A stretch of 46,853 nt of DNA. Origin: an uncultured Curvibacter sp. (GTDB lineage Bacteria > Pseudomonadota > Gammaproteobacteria > Burkholderiales > Burkholderiaceae_C). The notes beneath the pieces were generated by a model. That model did not search any database, was not told the DNA's origin, and saw only the letters and a program-made list of their open reading frames with translations. Each line of letters starts with the position of its first letter. Position 1 is the stretch's first letter. Position numbers and translations under genes: made by a program. Shown piece by piece: positions 1 to 7,304 of this stretch. The stretch spans positions 1-46,853 of the forward strand of contig CAIKMN010000022.1 in NCBI GenBank assembly GCA_903828535.1, given 5' to 3'.

Positions 1-115
1 CTTCCAACTTGCCCAAAACCACATTGTTTTTCGCTTGGTTTTCAGCTTGCCCAATGCGTTGCAAGGCGACCAAGGGCGTTTTTCCGACGACATCTTCTAA
101 GGTTTGGAATTTCAT
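1..115 (-). CDS. cysM: Cysteine synthase B (CysM), N-terminal fragment
   Basis: The first 38 codons are visible; the gene runs off the left edge. The N-terminus reads MKFQTLEDVVGKTPLV followed by LQRIG and, further on, VLGKLE. This matches the start of the O-acetylserine sulfhydrylase family, where the TLE-x(2)-VG-x-TPLV-x-L block precedes the PLP lysine. The PLP-binding lysine itself lies outside the window. CysM makes cysteine from O-acetylserine (or O-phosphoserine in some lineages) and sulfide or thiosulfate in the cytoplasm. It is divergent from the tRNA-Leu gene. CysM rather than CysK is inferred from the short N-terminus and is not certain. Confidence 0.72.
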   Translation of the reverse strand, partial: MKFQTLEDVVGKTPLVALQRIGQAENQAKNNVVLGKLE

Positions 116-155
116 GTCCGATAATGTGCCATAATTAGAATGAACACCAAACACT

Positions 156-240
156 GCCCGGGTGATGAAATTGGTAGACGTAGGGGACTCAAAATCCCCC
201 GCCGAGAGGCGTGCCGGTTCGAGTCCGGCCCCGGGCACCA
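156..240 (+). tRNA. tRNA-Leu (anticodon CAA)
   Basis: An 85-nt cloverleaf with the 3' CCA encoded. The acceptor stem is GCCCGGG/CCCGGGC, the anticodon stem is GGGGA/TCCCC around loop CTCAAAA (anticodon CAA, reading UUG), there is a long variable arm typical of class II tRNA-Leu, and the T-loop is GTTCGAGTC. A terminator-like hairpin follows 10 bases downstream. Confidence 0.96.
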
Positions 241-250
241 AAAACAAAAC

Positions 251-280
251 AAAGCCTCCCTTCGGAGGCTTTGTCATTTT
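251..280 (+). terminator. Intrinsic terminator of tRNA-Leu
   Basis: The arms AAAGCCTCC (251-259) and GGAGGCTTT (264-272) pair perfectly around a CTTC tetraloop, followed by GTCATTTT. It sits between the tRNA and the next gene, so it probably ends the tRNA transcript. Confidence 0.8.
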
Positions 281-326
281 CGGTCAAATGGCGGTTAATT
301 TGCGATCTACACGAGAGCTCCACAAC

Positions 327-1592
327 ATGTCCCACGCTTTGATTCAAGCCTTACGCCGCCATCCGCGTCCATTGGCGGCGCCCCTCACCCTGATAGCAGG
401 ACTCACGATCGGGGTTTCGATGCTCTTGTCGTTTTCTGCCCTGGCGCAGAATCAAGACCCAAACGCCACTTTGAAAATTGGGGAGATCAACAGCTACAAA
501 GCCCAGCCTGCTTTCTTAGAGCCCTACAAAAAAGGCATGCAGCTGGCGGTGGATGAGATCAACGCCGGCGGCGGTTTGCTGGGTAAAAAAGTGGTCTTGA
601 TCACGCGCGACGACAACGCCACGCCAGGTGACGCGATTCGTGCCGCAGAAGAATTGTTGACGCGCGACAAAGTTGATGTGCTGGCAGGCTCCTATTACTC
701 TCACATAGGTTTGGCATTGACGGATTTCGCCAAACAGCACCAAGTTTTCTTTTTGGCAGGTGAGCCTTTGACCGACAAGATCGTCTGGCAAAACGGCAAC
801 CGCTACACCTTTCGCCTGCGCCCCTCGACCTACATGCAGGTGTCAATGGTCTTGCCCGACGCTTTGGCTCTTAAAAAGAAACGTTGGGCTTTGGTCTACC
901 CCAATTACGAATACGGCCAATCGGCTGCAAACACCTTCAAGCAGCTGATGAAGGCTGCTCAGCCTGACATCGAATTTGTCACCGAACAAGCACCGCCTTT
1001 GGGCAAAGTAGACGCCGGCAGCCTCGCGCAGGCAGTCGCCGACGCCAAGCCCGACGCCATCTTCAATGTGCTGTTTGGCGCTGACCTCACCAAGTTTGTT
1101 CGCGAGGGCAACACCCGAGGTTTGTTTCAAGGCCGCGAAGTGGTCAGTTTGCTGACCGGCGAGCCCGAGTATCTGGACGCCTTGAAAGACGAAACGCCCA
1201 ACGGTTGGATCGTCACAGGCTACCCATGGTCCAACCTCAAAACGCCGGAGCACAAAGCCTTCTTGGAGGCCTACACCAAAAAGTTCAACGACTACCCGCG
1301 CTTGGGTTCGGTGGTGGGCTACACCACCCTCAAATCGTTGTCGGAAGGGATTCAAAAAGCCCACTCGACCGACACCGAAAAACTCATCGCTGCTTTCACG
1401 GGTTTGTCCTTGAACACGCCTTTTGGCCGCATTCAATATCGCCCTGAAGACCACCAATCGACCTTGGGTGGTTTTGTCGGCCGAACTGCGAATGAAAATG
1501 GCAAAGGGGTCTTGGTCGATGCCCGTTTTGTCGACGGAGCCAAAGTGCAGCCCAGCGCTGCCGACGTGAAGAAGTGGCGGCCTGCTGATTAA
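327..1592 (+). CDS. Periplasmic ABC transporter substrate-binding protein (Liv/amide type), orphan
   Basis: A 421-residue protein of the type I periplasmic binding fold (Peripla_BP_5/6; LivK, AmiC and urea binding families). The N-terminus carries a basic stretch, a hydrophobic core and a signal-peptidase-like site (SFSALAQ). The mature start LKIGEINSYKAQPAF and the GGGLLGKKVVLITRDD block are family hallmarks. The ATG at 327 was chosen because an open frame further upstream starts inside the tRNA gene; an ATG at 288 is also possible. No permease or ATPase genes adjoin it, so its transporter partners must lie elsewhere or it may work as a sensor input. The ligand is unknown. A strong terminator follows directly, so it is probably monocistronic. 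Confidence 0.85.
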   Translation: MSHALIQALRRHPRPLAAPLTLIAGLTIGVSMLLSFSALAQNQDPNATLKIGEINSYKAQPAFLEPYKKGMQLAVDEINAGGGLLGKKVVLITRDDNATPGDAIRAAEELLTRDKVDVLAGSYYSHIGLALTDFAKQHQVFFLAGEPLTDKIVWQNGNRYTFRLRPSTYMQVSMVLPDALALKKKRWALVYPNYEYGQSAANTFKQLMKAAQPDIEFVTEQAPPLGKVDAGSLAQAVADAKPDAIFNVLFGADLTKFVREGNTRGLFQGREVVSLLTGEPEYLDALKDETPNGWIVTGYPWSNLKTPEHKAFLEAYTKKFNDYPRLGSVVGYTTLKSLSEGIQKAHSTDTEKLIAAFTGLSLNTPFGRIQYRPEDHQSTLGGFVGRTANENGKGVLVDARFVDGAKVQPSAADVKKWRPAD

Positions 1593-1593
1593 A

Positions 1594-1625
1594 AGAAAGG
1601 CCCTCGGTGAGGGCCTTTCTTTTTG
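1594..1625. terminator. Bidirectional intrinsic terminator
   Basis: A perfect 12-bp stem: AGAAAGGCCCTC (1594-1605), loop GGT, and GAGGGCCTTTCT (1609-1620), followed by TTTTTG on the plus strand. On the minus strand it also ends in a T-rich tract. It lies between the convergent binding-protein gene and ahpF and likely serves both. Confidence 0.88.
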
Positions 1626-1671
1626 ATGGGTTGATGTCCAGTGTTTAAGGCCAGTGTCTAAGGCTGGTGAT

Positions 1672-3231
1672 TTAAACCGATGTTCGAATCAAATAGTCAA
1701 AGGCGCTGAGCGCTGCCTTCGAGCCCTCGCCCGCTGCAATCACGATTTGCTTGTACGGCACTGTGGTCACATCGCCAGCGGCAAACACGCCCGGCACATT
1801 CGTGTGGCATTTGTCGTCGATGACGATTTCACCAAAACGGCTCAACGACACGGTGCCTTTCAGGAAATCGGTATTCGGCACCAAGCCAATTTGCACGAAC
1901 ACCCCAGCCAAAGGCACGGCATGCTCTTCGCTTGTGATTCGGTCCTTAAATCGCAAGCCATTGACTTTTTGTCCGTCGCCGGTAATTTCAGTGGTTTGGG
2001 CATTCACATGGATGTTCACATTGGCCAAGCTCTTGAGTTTGTTGACCAAGACCGCGTCGGCTTTCAGGGCATCGGCAAATTCCACCAAGGTCACGTGTTC
2101 AACCACGCCGGCCAAGTCGATCGCCGCTTCCACGCCTGAGTTACCGCCCCCAATCACCGCCACGCGCTTGCCTTTGAACAAAGGGCCATCGCAGTGCGGG
2201 CAGTAGGCGACTCCTTTGTTTTTGTACTCGGCTTCACCGGGCACATTCACATTGCGCCAACGGGCTCCCGTGGACAAAATGACGCTGCGCGACTTCAGAC
2301 TGCCACCATTCGCCATTTGTACGGAGATCAATCCGCCTGGCTCGGTGGCAGGAATCACCTGGTCAGCACGTTGCAGGTTCATGATGTCCACTTCATAGTG
2401 ACGGACTTGCGCCTCCAAGGCTGCGGCCAGTTTGGGGCCATCGGTCTCCAACACCGAGATGTAGTTTTCAATGGCCATGGTGTCGTTCACCTGACCGCCA
2501 AAACGCTCTGCGGCCACGCCCACTCGAATGCCTTTGCGTGCTGCATATACCGCTGCGGCAGCACCCGCGGGACCACCCCCCAAAATCAGCACGTCGTAAG
2601 GGGCTTTGGCATTCAGCTTGGCGGCTTCGCGCTCGTCTGAGCGGGTGTCAAGTTTGCCCATCATTTCCTCCAAGGTCATGCGACCCGAGGCGAAAAGGGC
2701 GTCGTTCATGAACACCATGGGCACCGCCATGACTTGGCGCTCGTTGACTTCGTCTTGGAAAAGCCCACCGTCGACCACGGTGGTTTGAATTTTGGGGTTG
2801 TAAATGGCCATCAACGTGGCGGCTTGAACCACATCGGGGCAGTTGTGGCAAGACAAGGACATATAGACCTCAAACTTGTAGTCATCGTCCAACGCCTTGA
2901 TTTGCTCGAGGACTTCGGCTTCCACCTTCGGGGGGTGACCGCCGGTCCAGAGCAGCGCCAACACCAAGGACGTGAACTCGTGGCCCATCGGAATGGCTGC
3001 GAAACGAACACCGCGTGTTTCACCCTCTTTGGCAATGACAAAGGAAGGACGCCGGGCGTCGGTGCCCGAATCATCAAAATCCACCTTCTCAGACAACTCG
3101 GCAATCTCTTGCAGCAGTTCGCGCATTTCGGCCGCACCGCTGGAGTTGTCCAGCGAAGCGATCAAGCGGATGGGCGCGCGGAGGTTTTGCAAATACGCTT
3201 GCAACTGCGTTTTCAGGGCGGTGTCGAGCAT
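1672..3231 (-). CDS. ahpF: Alkyl hydroperoxide reductase subunit F
   Basis: A 519-residue flavoprotein that passes electrons from NAD(P)H to AhpC. Domains in order: an N-terminal tandem thioredoxin-like domain with its redox pair CHNC at residues 128-131; an FAD-binding Rossmann motif GGGPAG at about 218; a thioredoxin-reductase-type redox pair CPHC at 344-347; and an NAD(P)H-binding GGGNSG at about 361. The length matches AhpF (about 520) rather than plain thioredoxin reductase (about 320). It lies downstream of ahpC on the same strand, 140 bases away, and probably belongs to the same peroxide-stress unit. The start [10 protein letters not shown] is typical for the family. Confidence 0.96.
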   Translation of the reverse strand: MLDTALKTQLQAYLQNLRAPIRLIASLDNSSGAAEMRELLQEIAELSEKVDFDDSGTDARRPSFVIAKEGETRGVRFAAIPMGHEFTSLVLALLWTGGHPPKVEAEVLEQIKALDDDYKFEVYMSLSCHNCPDVVQAATLMAIYNPKIQTTVVDGGLFQDEVNERQVMAVPMVFMNDALFASGRMTLEEMMGKLDTRSDEREAAKLNAKAPYDVLILGGGPAGAAAAVYAARKGIRVGVAAERFGGQVNDTMAIENYISVLETDGPKLAAALEAQVRHYEVDIMNLQRADQVIPATEPGGLISVQMANGGSLKSRSVILSTGARWRNVNVPGEAEYKNKGVAYCPHCDGPLFKGKRVAVIGGGNSGVEAAIDLAGVVEHVTLVEFADALKADAVLVNKLKSLANVNIHVNAQTTEITGDGQKVNGLRFKDRITSEEHAVPLAGVFVQIGLVPNTDFLKGTVSLSRFGEIVIDDKCHTNVPGVFAAGDVTTVPYKQIVIAAGEGSKAALSAFDYLIRTSV

Positions 3232-3371
3232 GGTGATTCCTTTGTTGTGAATGCGAGTCGAAAAAAAAAGACGCCTGAGCTCGCCAGCCGGCCTTTTGGG
3301 CCAACCGGCGGCTCTGCGCCCTATCGGGTCAATTGCTGGCTAAAAGTCTGCTCAGATCAGTCGGCCTAAGC

Positions 3372-3935
3372 TTAGATCTTGCCGACCAAGTCCAAAGAAG
3401 GCGTCAAAGTCTTGGCACCTTCGTTCCACTTGGCGGGGCAAACTTCACCGGGGTGAGCGGCGGTGTATTGAGCTGCCTTCAGCTTGCGCAAAGTTTCCTT
3501 GACGTCGCGCGCGATTTCGTTGGAGTGGACTTCCATGGTCTTGATTTGCAGATCAGGGTTGACGATGAAGGTACCGCGCAAAGCCAGGCCTTCTTCAGGG
3601 ATGTGAACACCAAACGCGTGGGTCAAAGCGTGGGTTGGGTCGCCAACCAAGGGGAATTTGGCCTTGCCAACGGCAGGAGAAGTTTCGTGCCACACCTTGT
3701 GCGAGAAGTGGGTGTCGGTGGTGACGATGTAGACCTCAGCGCCGGCTTTTTGGAATTCAGCGTAGTTGTCGGCCGCATCTTCAATTTCAGTGGGGCAGTT
3801 AAAGGTGAATGCAGCGGGCATGAAAATCAGCACGTTCCACTTGCCCTTGAGGGTTTGATCGGTCACTTCGACAAATTTGCCATTGTGAAAAGCTTGGTTC
3901 TTGAAGGGGGCCACGGTGGTGTTGATCAAAGACAT
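3372..3935 (-). CDS. ahpC: Alkyl hydroperoxide reductase subunit C (2-Cys peroxiredoxin)
   Basis: A 187-residue AhpC/Prx1-type peroxiredoxin, the family's usual length. The peroxidatic cysteine is C47 in FTFNCPTEIED and the resolving cysteine is C166 in GEVCPAKW. It reduces hydrogen peroxide, organic peroxides and peroxynitrite in the cytoplasm, and its disulfide is recycled by AhpF, encoded next. Conserved neighbours and complete active-site residues make the call secure. The 5' region holds an AT-rich candidate control site around 3991-4020. Confidence 0.97.
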   Translation of the reverse strand: MSLINTTVAPFKNQAFHNGKFVEVTDQTLKGKWNVLIFMPAAFTFNCPTEIEDAADNYAEFQKAGAEVYIVTTDTHFSHKVWHETSPAVGKAKFPLVGDPTHALTHAFGVHIPEEGLALRGTFIVNPDLQIKTMEVHSNEIARDVKETLRKLKAAQYTAAHPGEVCPAKWNEGAKTLTPSLDLVGKI

Positions 3936-3990
3936 GGTGTTTCCTTTAAAAGTGGAAGGGGATAAAAAAGACTAAGGGACAAGGGATCCA

Positions 3991-4020
3991 ATTAAAAATA
4001 ACTATCGATATAACTAATTG
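3991..4020 (-). promoter_or_regulatory. Candidate OxyR-type operator/promoter region of ahpC
   Basis: The AT-rich 5' region of ahpC contains two ATAACTA copies 12 bp apart (3998-4004 and 4010-4016) flanking ATCGAT. The minus strand then reads TATCGATAG, followed by a -10-like TTTAAT at 3991-3996. OxyR sites upstream of ahpC/katG often contain such ATAG/CTAT blocks with helical spacing. Regulator identity is inferred from the family only. Confidence 0.3.
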
Positions 4021-4152
4021 GATTGAGGGGAATTATAAACAAGTGGTTTCAATTTCCCATTGAGCGCCCCAATCTCCGCGATTGATAAATTCAATGGGCC
4101 AGAGGCGCACTTCGGCATTTGAACGATAATTTATCCCGTCTGCATGACAAAC

Positions 4153-4229
4153 CTGCCCGTAGCTCAGTTGGATAGAGCATCAGCCTTCTAAGCTGAATGT
4201 CACTGGTTCGATCCCAGTCGGGCAGGCCA
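4153..4229 (+). tRNA. tRNA-Arg (anticodon TCT)
   Basis: A 77-nt cloverleaf with CCA encoded. The acceptor stem CTGCCCG pairs with CGGGCAG, the anticodon stem is TCAGC/GCTGA with loop CTTCTAA (anticodon TCT, reads AGA), and the T-arm is ACTGG/CCAGT. An AT-rich perfect palindrome TTAAAAATTTTTAA (4251-4264) follows 21 bases downstream. Confidence 0.96.
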
Positions 4230-4333
4230 GACCCACTTCTAGAGACAGCCTTAAAAATTTTTAAGAATTTTTGAATTTGTTGTCAACCTAGCATTCGCCA
4301 GAGCCGTTGAGGTTTCATCCAAGGAGTATTTCC

Positions 4334-4390
4334 ATGACACAAGACACCCTCAGCTGCTGGCCTTTTGACGAACGCGACCGCAAGCGTTGA
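4334..4390 (+). CDS. Short leader-like ORF (18 codons)
   Basis: ATG at 4334 is preceded at an ideal distance by AAGGAG (4321-4326). The product would be MTQDTLSCWPFDERDRKR, ending at TGA 4388-4390. An intrinsic terminator begins 10 bases after the stop, and the next gene starts 40 bases beyond the hairpin. The layout of strong RBS, tiny ORF, terminator and gene is that of a transcription-attenuation leader peptide. The C-terminal seven residues are all charged (three Arg, one Lys, two Asp, one Glu), which could slow ribosomes. I do not recognise the peptide. It could also be an independent small protein or part of an sRNA. Confidence 0.5.
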   Translation: MTQDTLSCWPFDERDRKR

Positions 4391-4400
4391 TCGCCGACCT

Positions 4401-4428
4401 AAAGAGCCGCTTTTCAGCGGCTTTTTTG
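4401..4428 (+). terminator. Intrinsic terminator after the 18-codon ORF
   Basis: AGCCGC (4405-4410), loop TTTTCA, GCGGCT (4417-4422) and then TTTTTG; the flanking A-run pairs with the T-run to extend the stem. AAGCG in the last codons of the small ORF (4382-4386) could pair with CGCTT (4408-4412) as an alternative structure. Confidence 0.8.
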
Positions 4429-4468
4429 TTGGACATTCACCAAACCCCATGTTGCCTAAGATTTGAGC

Positions 4469-5347
4469 ATGCGCTCCAAAATTAGCCTCTTCACTGGACT
4501 GACCCTTTTCTTAATTAGCCACCTCGCTGTGGCAATGTGCCCCAGTGAAGCGCAAGTCAAACAATACCTTTCAGCCTTTGCCAAAAGACAAAACAGCGAA
4601 GGATTCGGCCAAGACATCACCCTCGAAGATGCCCAGTGCGCTCGACACAAATTGGGGGCTGAATTGCCCCTTTACTTGGGCAAAAGGGTGGGCTACAAAG
4701 CCTCATTTATGTCACCGACTGATACCTCTAGCCGGACTTCGGCTTCAGGCTCTTCCACGGTTTCAACTTTTAATGGCCGTCTGGATTGGGGTTATGTGTT
4801 TGACCGCAACTTGGTCGACATCCTGGCCGTCTTGCCCGCTCAATTTGGCGCGCGTCCTGTCTACCAAGCCAGTCTGATTATCGAAGTCAGTGACCCGCGT
4901 TTTGCTGAAGCCAAAACAGGGCAAGAAGCGCTGGCCTATGTGGACAGCGTGACACCCTTCATCGAATTGCCCGATTTGATGATGGAGGGCCCCCTCAGCG
5001 ACAACGCTTATTTATCCATCAACCTGGGGTTCAAAGGCGGCGTTTTAGGGCAGGAAATCAAGGTCAATGAAACATCCCGCCACCTCATCGGGGAGCAACT
5101 CGACCAGCTGGTGGTGGTGGTGACTGAAAACGATCAAGAGGTGGCGCGCACCCCGCTGGGTCATCCGATGGACGCGGCCCTTTCATTGGCACGTGCCTTA
5201 AAAAAAGAAGGCATTCCATTAAAGCGCGGCGATTTTTTGTGTCTGGGGGGCTTCACCCCAGCCAAGACACCCCAATCGGGTCTGAAAGTGAACGTTCGCT
5301 ACGAGGGCTTGAGCGACTCACCCAGCTTGGGGATCGAATTCAACTAA
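4469..5347 (+). CDS. Exported 2-keto-4-pentenoate hydratase-like protein, probably lacking metal ligands
   Basis: A 292-residue protein of the MhpD/HpaH branch of the FAH superfamily, with an N-terminal signal peptide (MRSKISLFTG... to about HLAVA). Family blocks visible are GKRVGYKASF (the GHKIGLTS block), PFIELPDLM (the AIEIID block), GHPMDAALSLARAL and LKRGDFLCLGGFTP. The E-x-E metal pair of the family (VEVELAF in HpaH of this window) is replaced here by a YQASLIIEV stretch, so the metal site looks incomplete. ATG 4469 was chosen over the TTG at 4463 because the signal peptide starts there. It lies downstream of the leader-like ORF and terminator. Function is unknown: a periplasmic binding or degenerate enzyme role is possible. 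Confidence 0.65.
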   Translation: MRSKISLFTGLTLFLISHLAVAMCPSEAQVKQYLSAFAKRQNSEGFGQDITLEDAQCARHKLGAELPLYLGKRVGYKASFMSPTDTSSRTSASGSSTVSTFNGRLDWGYVFDRNLVDILAVLPAQFGARPVYQASLIIEVSDPRFAEAKTGQEALAYVDSVTPFIELPDLMMEGPLSDNAYLSINLGFKGGVLGQEIKVNETSRHLIGEQLDQLVVVVTENDQEVARTPLGHPMDAALSLARALKKEGIPLKRGDFLCLGGFTPAKTPQSGLKVNVRYEGLSDSPSLGIEFN

Positions 5348-5387
5348 ACGGTCGTTGTAGCGAGAACTCAAACAGGCTTCTGTGAAC

Positions 5388-5717
5388 TCAAGGCATCTCA
5401 ACCGTCACCTTCAAAGAGCTGAACCAGGCGGACAGTTGATTGATTTCGGCGTCGGTCAAATTCTTGGCAATCACGCTCATGACGTCGTTTTGACGGCGTC
5501 CGTTGCGGTAAGCCGTTAACTGTTCTTTCAAATAAATCGCTTGCTGACCCGCCAAATTGGGGGCATTCGGCAATGAGGCCATGCCGTTGGTTCCGTGACA
5601 AAGCGCGCAGGCGACATCTGCTTTGGCGTGTCCGGCTTCTGCCTCGTTGGCCAAGGCTTGAAAACCGGTTAACAGTGCGGCAACCCCAATCAGAGTGGCG
5701 GTGAGTTTTTTCATCAT
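5388..5717 (-). CDS. Small periplasmic c-type cytochrome (class I)
   Basis: A 109-residue protein with a cleavable signal peptide (about residues 1-23, ending QALAN). The single haem-binding motif CALCH is at residues 37-41, and a methionine in NDVM (M80) is the likely sixth haem ligand. The length and GTNGMA/PNLAGQ blocks fit the cytochrome c553/c4-half family. It lies 134 bases downstream of the sorbosone-dehydrogenase-like gene on the same strand, so it is a plausible electron acceptor for that enzyme. A hairpin between the two may lower its expression relative to the upstream gene. Confidence 0.88.
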   Translation of the reverse strand: MMKKLTATLIGVAALLTGFQALANEAEAGHAKADVACALCHGTNGMASLPNAPNLAGQQAIYLKEQLTAYRNGRRQNDVMSVIAKNLTDAEINQLSAWFSSLKVTVEMP

Positions 5718-5727
5718 GTTGGTTAAG

Positions 5728-5748
5728 AAAGAGGCCTCTTTCGAGGCC
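5728..5748 (-). terminator. Hairpin between the dehydrogenase and cytochrome genes (possible partial terminator)
   Basis: On the minus strand GGCCTC-GAAA-GAGGCC forms a 6-bp stem with a stable GNRA tetraloop, followed by TCTTTCTT. The same DNA contains the palindrome AAAGAGGCCTCTTT (5728-5741). The T-tract is imperfect, so partial termination or mRNA stabilisation is equally possible. Confidence 0.45.
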
Positions 5749-5851
5749 GCCCGTCTTTTTGTATTGGCTAATTCCTAATTTTCAGCTGCCTGTTGTTGGC
5801 GCCCAACCACCCCGCAGGTCTTGCCGGGTGGAGGGTCTTCAAACAGGGCGA

Positions 5852-7129
5852 TCAGTTACCGACGTAGCTGATGCGGTAGATGGCGCCCGCGTAATCATCA
5901 GAAACCAAGATGGAGCCGTCAGGCAAGTTGGCCACGTCCACGGGGCGAGCCAGAGCGCGACCTGTTTTGGGATCCAAGAAACCTTCGGCAAACACTTCGG
6001 AAGGGCCCGCATTGCCATCCGCCTTGATGGGCACATAGTTGATCAAGTAACCGCTTGGCACCGTTCGGTTCCATGAACCGTGTGAAGCCACAAACAAACC
6101 CCCTTGGTATTTGGCGGGGAAGGCCTTACCGGTGTAGTGGGTCAGACCCAATTGGGCTTGGTGAGCGGGGAATTCCACTTGGGGGAAGATGGCGCCTGCG
6201 GGTTCCTTCATGTCTTTCAAGTCGGGGGCGGCGTCAGAGCCAGCGACCTTGAAATGGCCATTCCAGTAAGGGAAACCGAAGTGTTCGCCAACCTTGGTGA
6301 GCTTGTTCAACTCGCCTGGAGGCACGTCATCACCCAAGCCGTCCACTTGGTTGTCGGTGGTGAAAATGTCGCCTTTGGGGCCAATGCTGATCCCAGCGGG
6401 GTTACGCATGCCTTTGGCGTAAACGGTGCGGCCTGAGCCATCCAAGCCGTTAAAGCGAACGACGCCACCAATGCCCACTTCTTCGTACAAAGCCACTTTG
6501 TCTTTGGGCTGAACGTTGTAAGGCTGACCCAGCGTCACAAAAATTTTGCCGTCTTTGTCCACTTTGCAAACGCGGCCGGTGTGGTTGAAAGATTGCTCTT
6601 CCACGGGGATCAACTTGCCTTCCGGCACCACCAAACCCACCGCGACGTCTGGGCCTTCGTAGAAGTATTCAGCTGCGGGGAAATGCAAGATGCGGTTGGA
6701 TTCAGCGACCACCAAGAAACCGTCTTTGGTGAAGCAGACGCCGTTGGGGTTGCTGAATTTGATGGAAGGCGCGAAGGCCTTCACTTCAGTGGCAGCGTCG
6801 CCATTGTTTCGGTTGGTCACCGCCCAAACCGTGGTTTTGCGGGTGCCCACAAACAACATGTTGGTGGAAGGCGCAACGGCCATGTAGCGCGCGTCAGGGA
6901 CAACGGCGTACAAATCGATCTTGAAGCCTTCTGGCAGCTTGACCTTTTTCAGGTTGGCACGAATGGCATCGGCGTTCTTGCCCTCTTGAGGCACAGTCGC
7001 AATGTTCATGTTGGTGTTGGTTTTGCCCATGTTTTGCAGAGTCGATAGATTCTGATCTTGGGCAAAGGATGCAGTAGCGCCTGCGGCTGCCACCGCCACG
7101 GCCAGGACTGAAAGTTGGAAAAATTTCAT
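5852..7129 (-). CDS. Periplasmic PQQ-dependent sugar/sorbosone dehydrogenase-like protein
   Basis: A 425-residue exported protein (signal peptide ending ATASFA). The beta-propeller of the soluble glucose/L-sorbosone dehydrogenase family (GSDH) is recognisable from LPEGFKIDLYAVVPDAR, GMRNPAGIS, FTTDNQVDGLGDDVPPGELN, FGFPYW, VASHGSWNR and PVDVANLPDGSILVSDD. Members oxidise sugars or aldehydes with PQQ and hand electrons to cytochromes, consistent with the cytochrome gene next to it. No pqq biosynthesis genes are in the window and the real substrate is unknown. An inverted repeat TAGGG-N5-CCCTA lies 73 bases upstream of the start, and the RBS GGAGAC is well placed. Confidence 0.82.
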   Translation of the reverse strand: MKFFQLSVLAVAVAAAGATASFAQDQNLSTLQNMGKTNTNMNIATVPQEGKNADAIRANLKKVKLPEGFKIDLYAVVPDARYMAVAPSTNMLFVGTRKTTVWAVTNRNNGDAATEVKAFAPSIKFSNPNGVCFTKDGFLVVAESNRILHFPAAEYFYEGPDVAVGLVVPEGKLIPVEEQSFNHTGRVCKVDKDGKIFVTLGQPYNVQPKDKVALYEEVGIGGVVRFNGLDGSGRTVYAKGMRNPAGISIGPKGDIFTTDNQVDGLGDDVPPGELNKLTKVGEHFGFPYWNGHFKVAGSDAAPDLKDMKEPAGAIFPQVEFPAHQAQLGLTHYTGKAFPAKYQGGLFVASHGSWNRTVPSGYLINYVPIKADGNAGPSEVFAEGFLDPKTGRALARPVDVANLPDGSILVSDDYAGAIYRISYVGN

Positions 7130-7201
7130 GTGTGTCTCCGTTGTAAGTAAGTGGTAAGAGTACCGTTGACGATGCTAGCCGTACCCCGCCCCTCCGGCTG
7201 A

Positions 7202-7216
7202 TAGGGACTGACCCTA
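7202..7216. promoter_or_regulatory. Inverted repeat upstream of the dehydrogenase gene
   Basis: TAGGG-ACTGA-CCCTA, a perfect 5-bp inverted repeat with a 5-base centre, lies in the promoter region of the PQQ-dehydrogenase-like gene. Its form suits a dimeric LuxR/NarL-type response regulator, as used for some PQQ alcohol dehydrogenases. Assignment is inference. Confidence 0.35.
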
Positions 7217-7261
7217 GGAAACGGCCATTTTTGACACCTGTGCGACTTCAAAGGCACAAAG

Positions 7262-7298
7262 AAAAAACCCACCGAGGTGGAAACCAAGGTGGGTTTTG
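7262..7298 (-). terminator. Intrinsic terminator of tRNA-Pro
   Basis: On the minus strand the arms AAAACCCACC and GGTGGGTTTT pair around an internal TTGGTTTCCACCTC region, and the structure ends in TTTTTTC. It lies just after the 3' end of tRNA-Pro. Confidence 0.75.
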
Positions 7299-7304
7299 AT
7301 GTGG

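Noticed and set aside
162-326. Open frame extending the binding-protein gene upstream into the tRNA
   Set aside because: It would start inside tRNA-Leu and cross its terminator; the signal peptide begins at ATG 327.
843-1457. Long open frames antisense to the binding-protein, ygiQ, hpaE and mobA genes
   Set aside because: They are shadows of high-GC coding regions in other frames and show no family motifs or RBS.
3232-3371. Terminator between ahpC and ahpF
   Set aside because: A GC-rich imperfect hairpin (AGCCGGCC/GGGCCAACCGGC) exists but has no T-tract on the minus strand, so no terminator is called.
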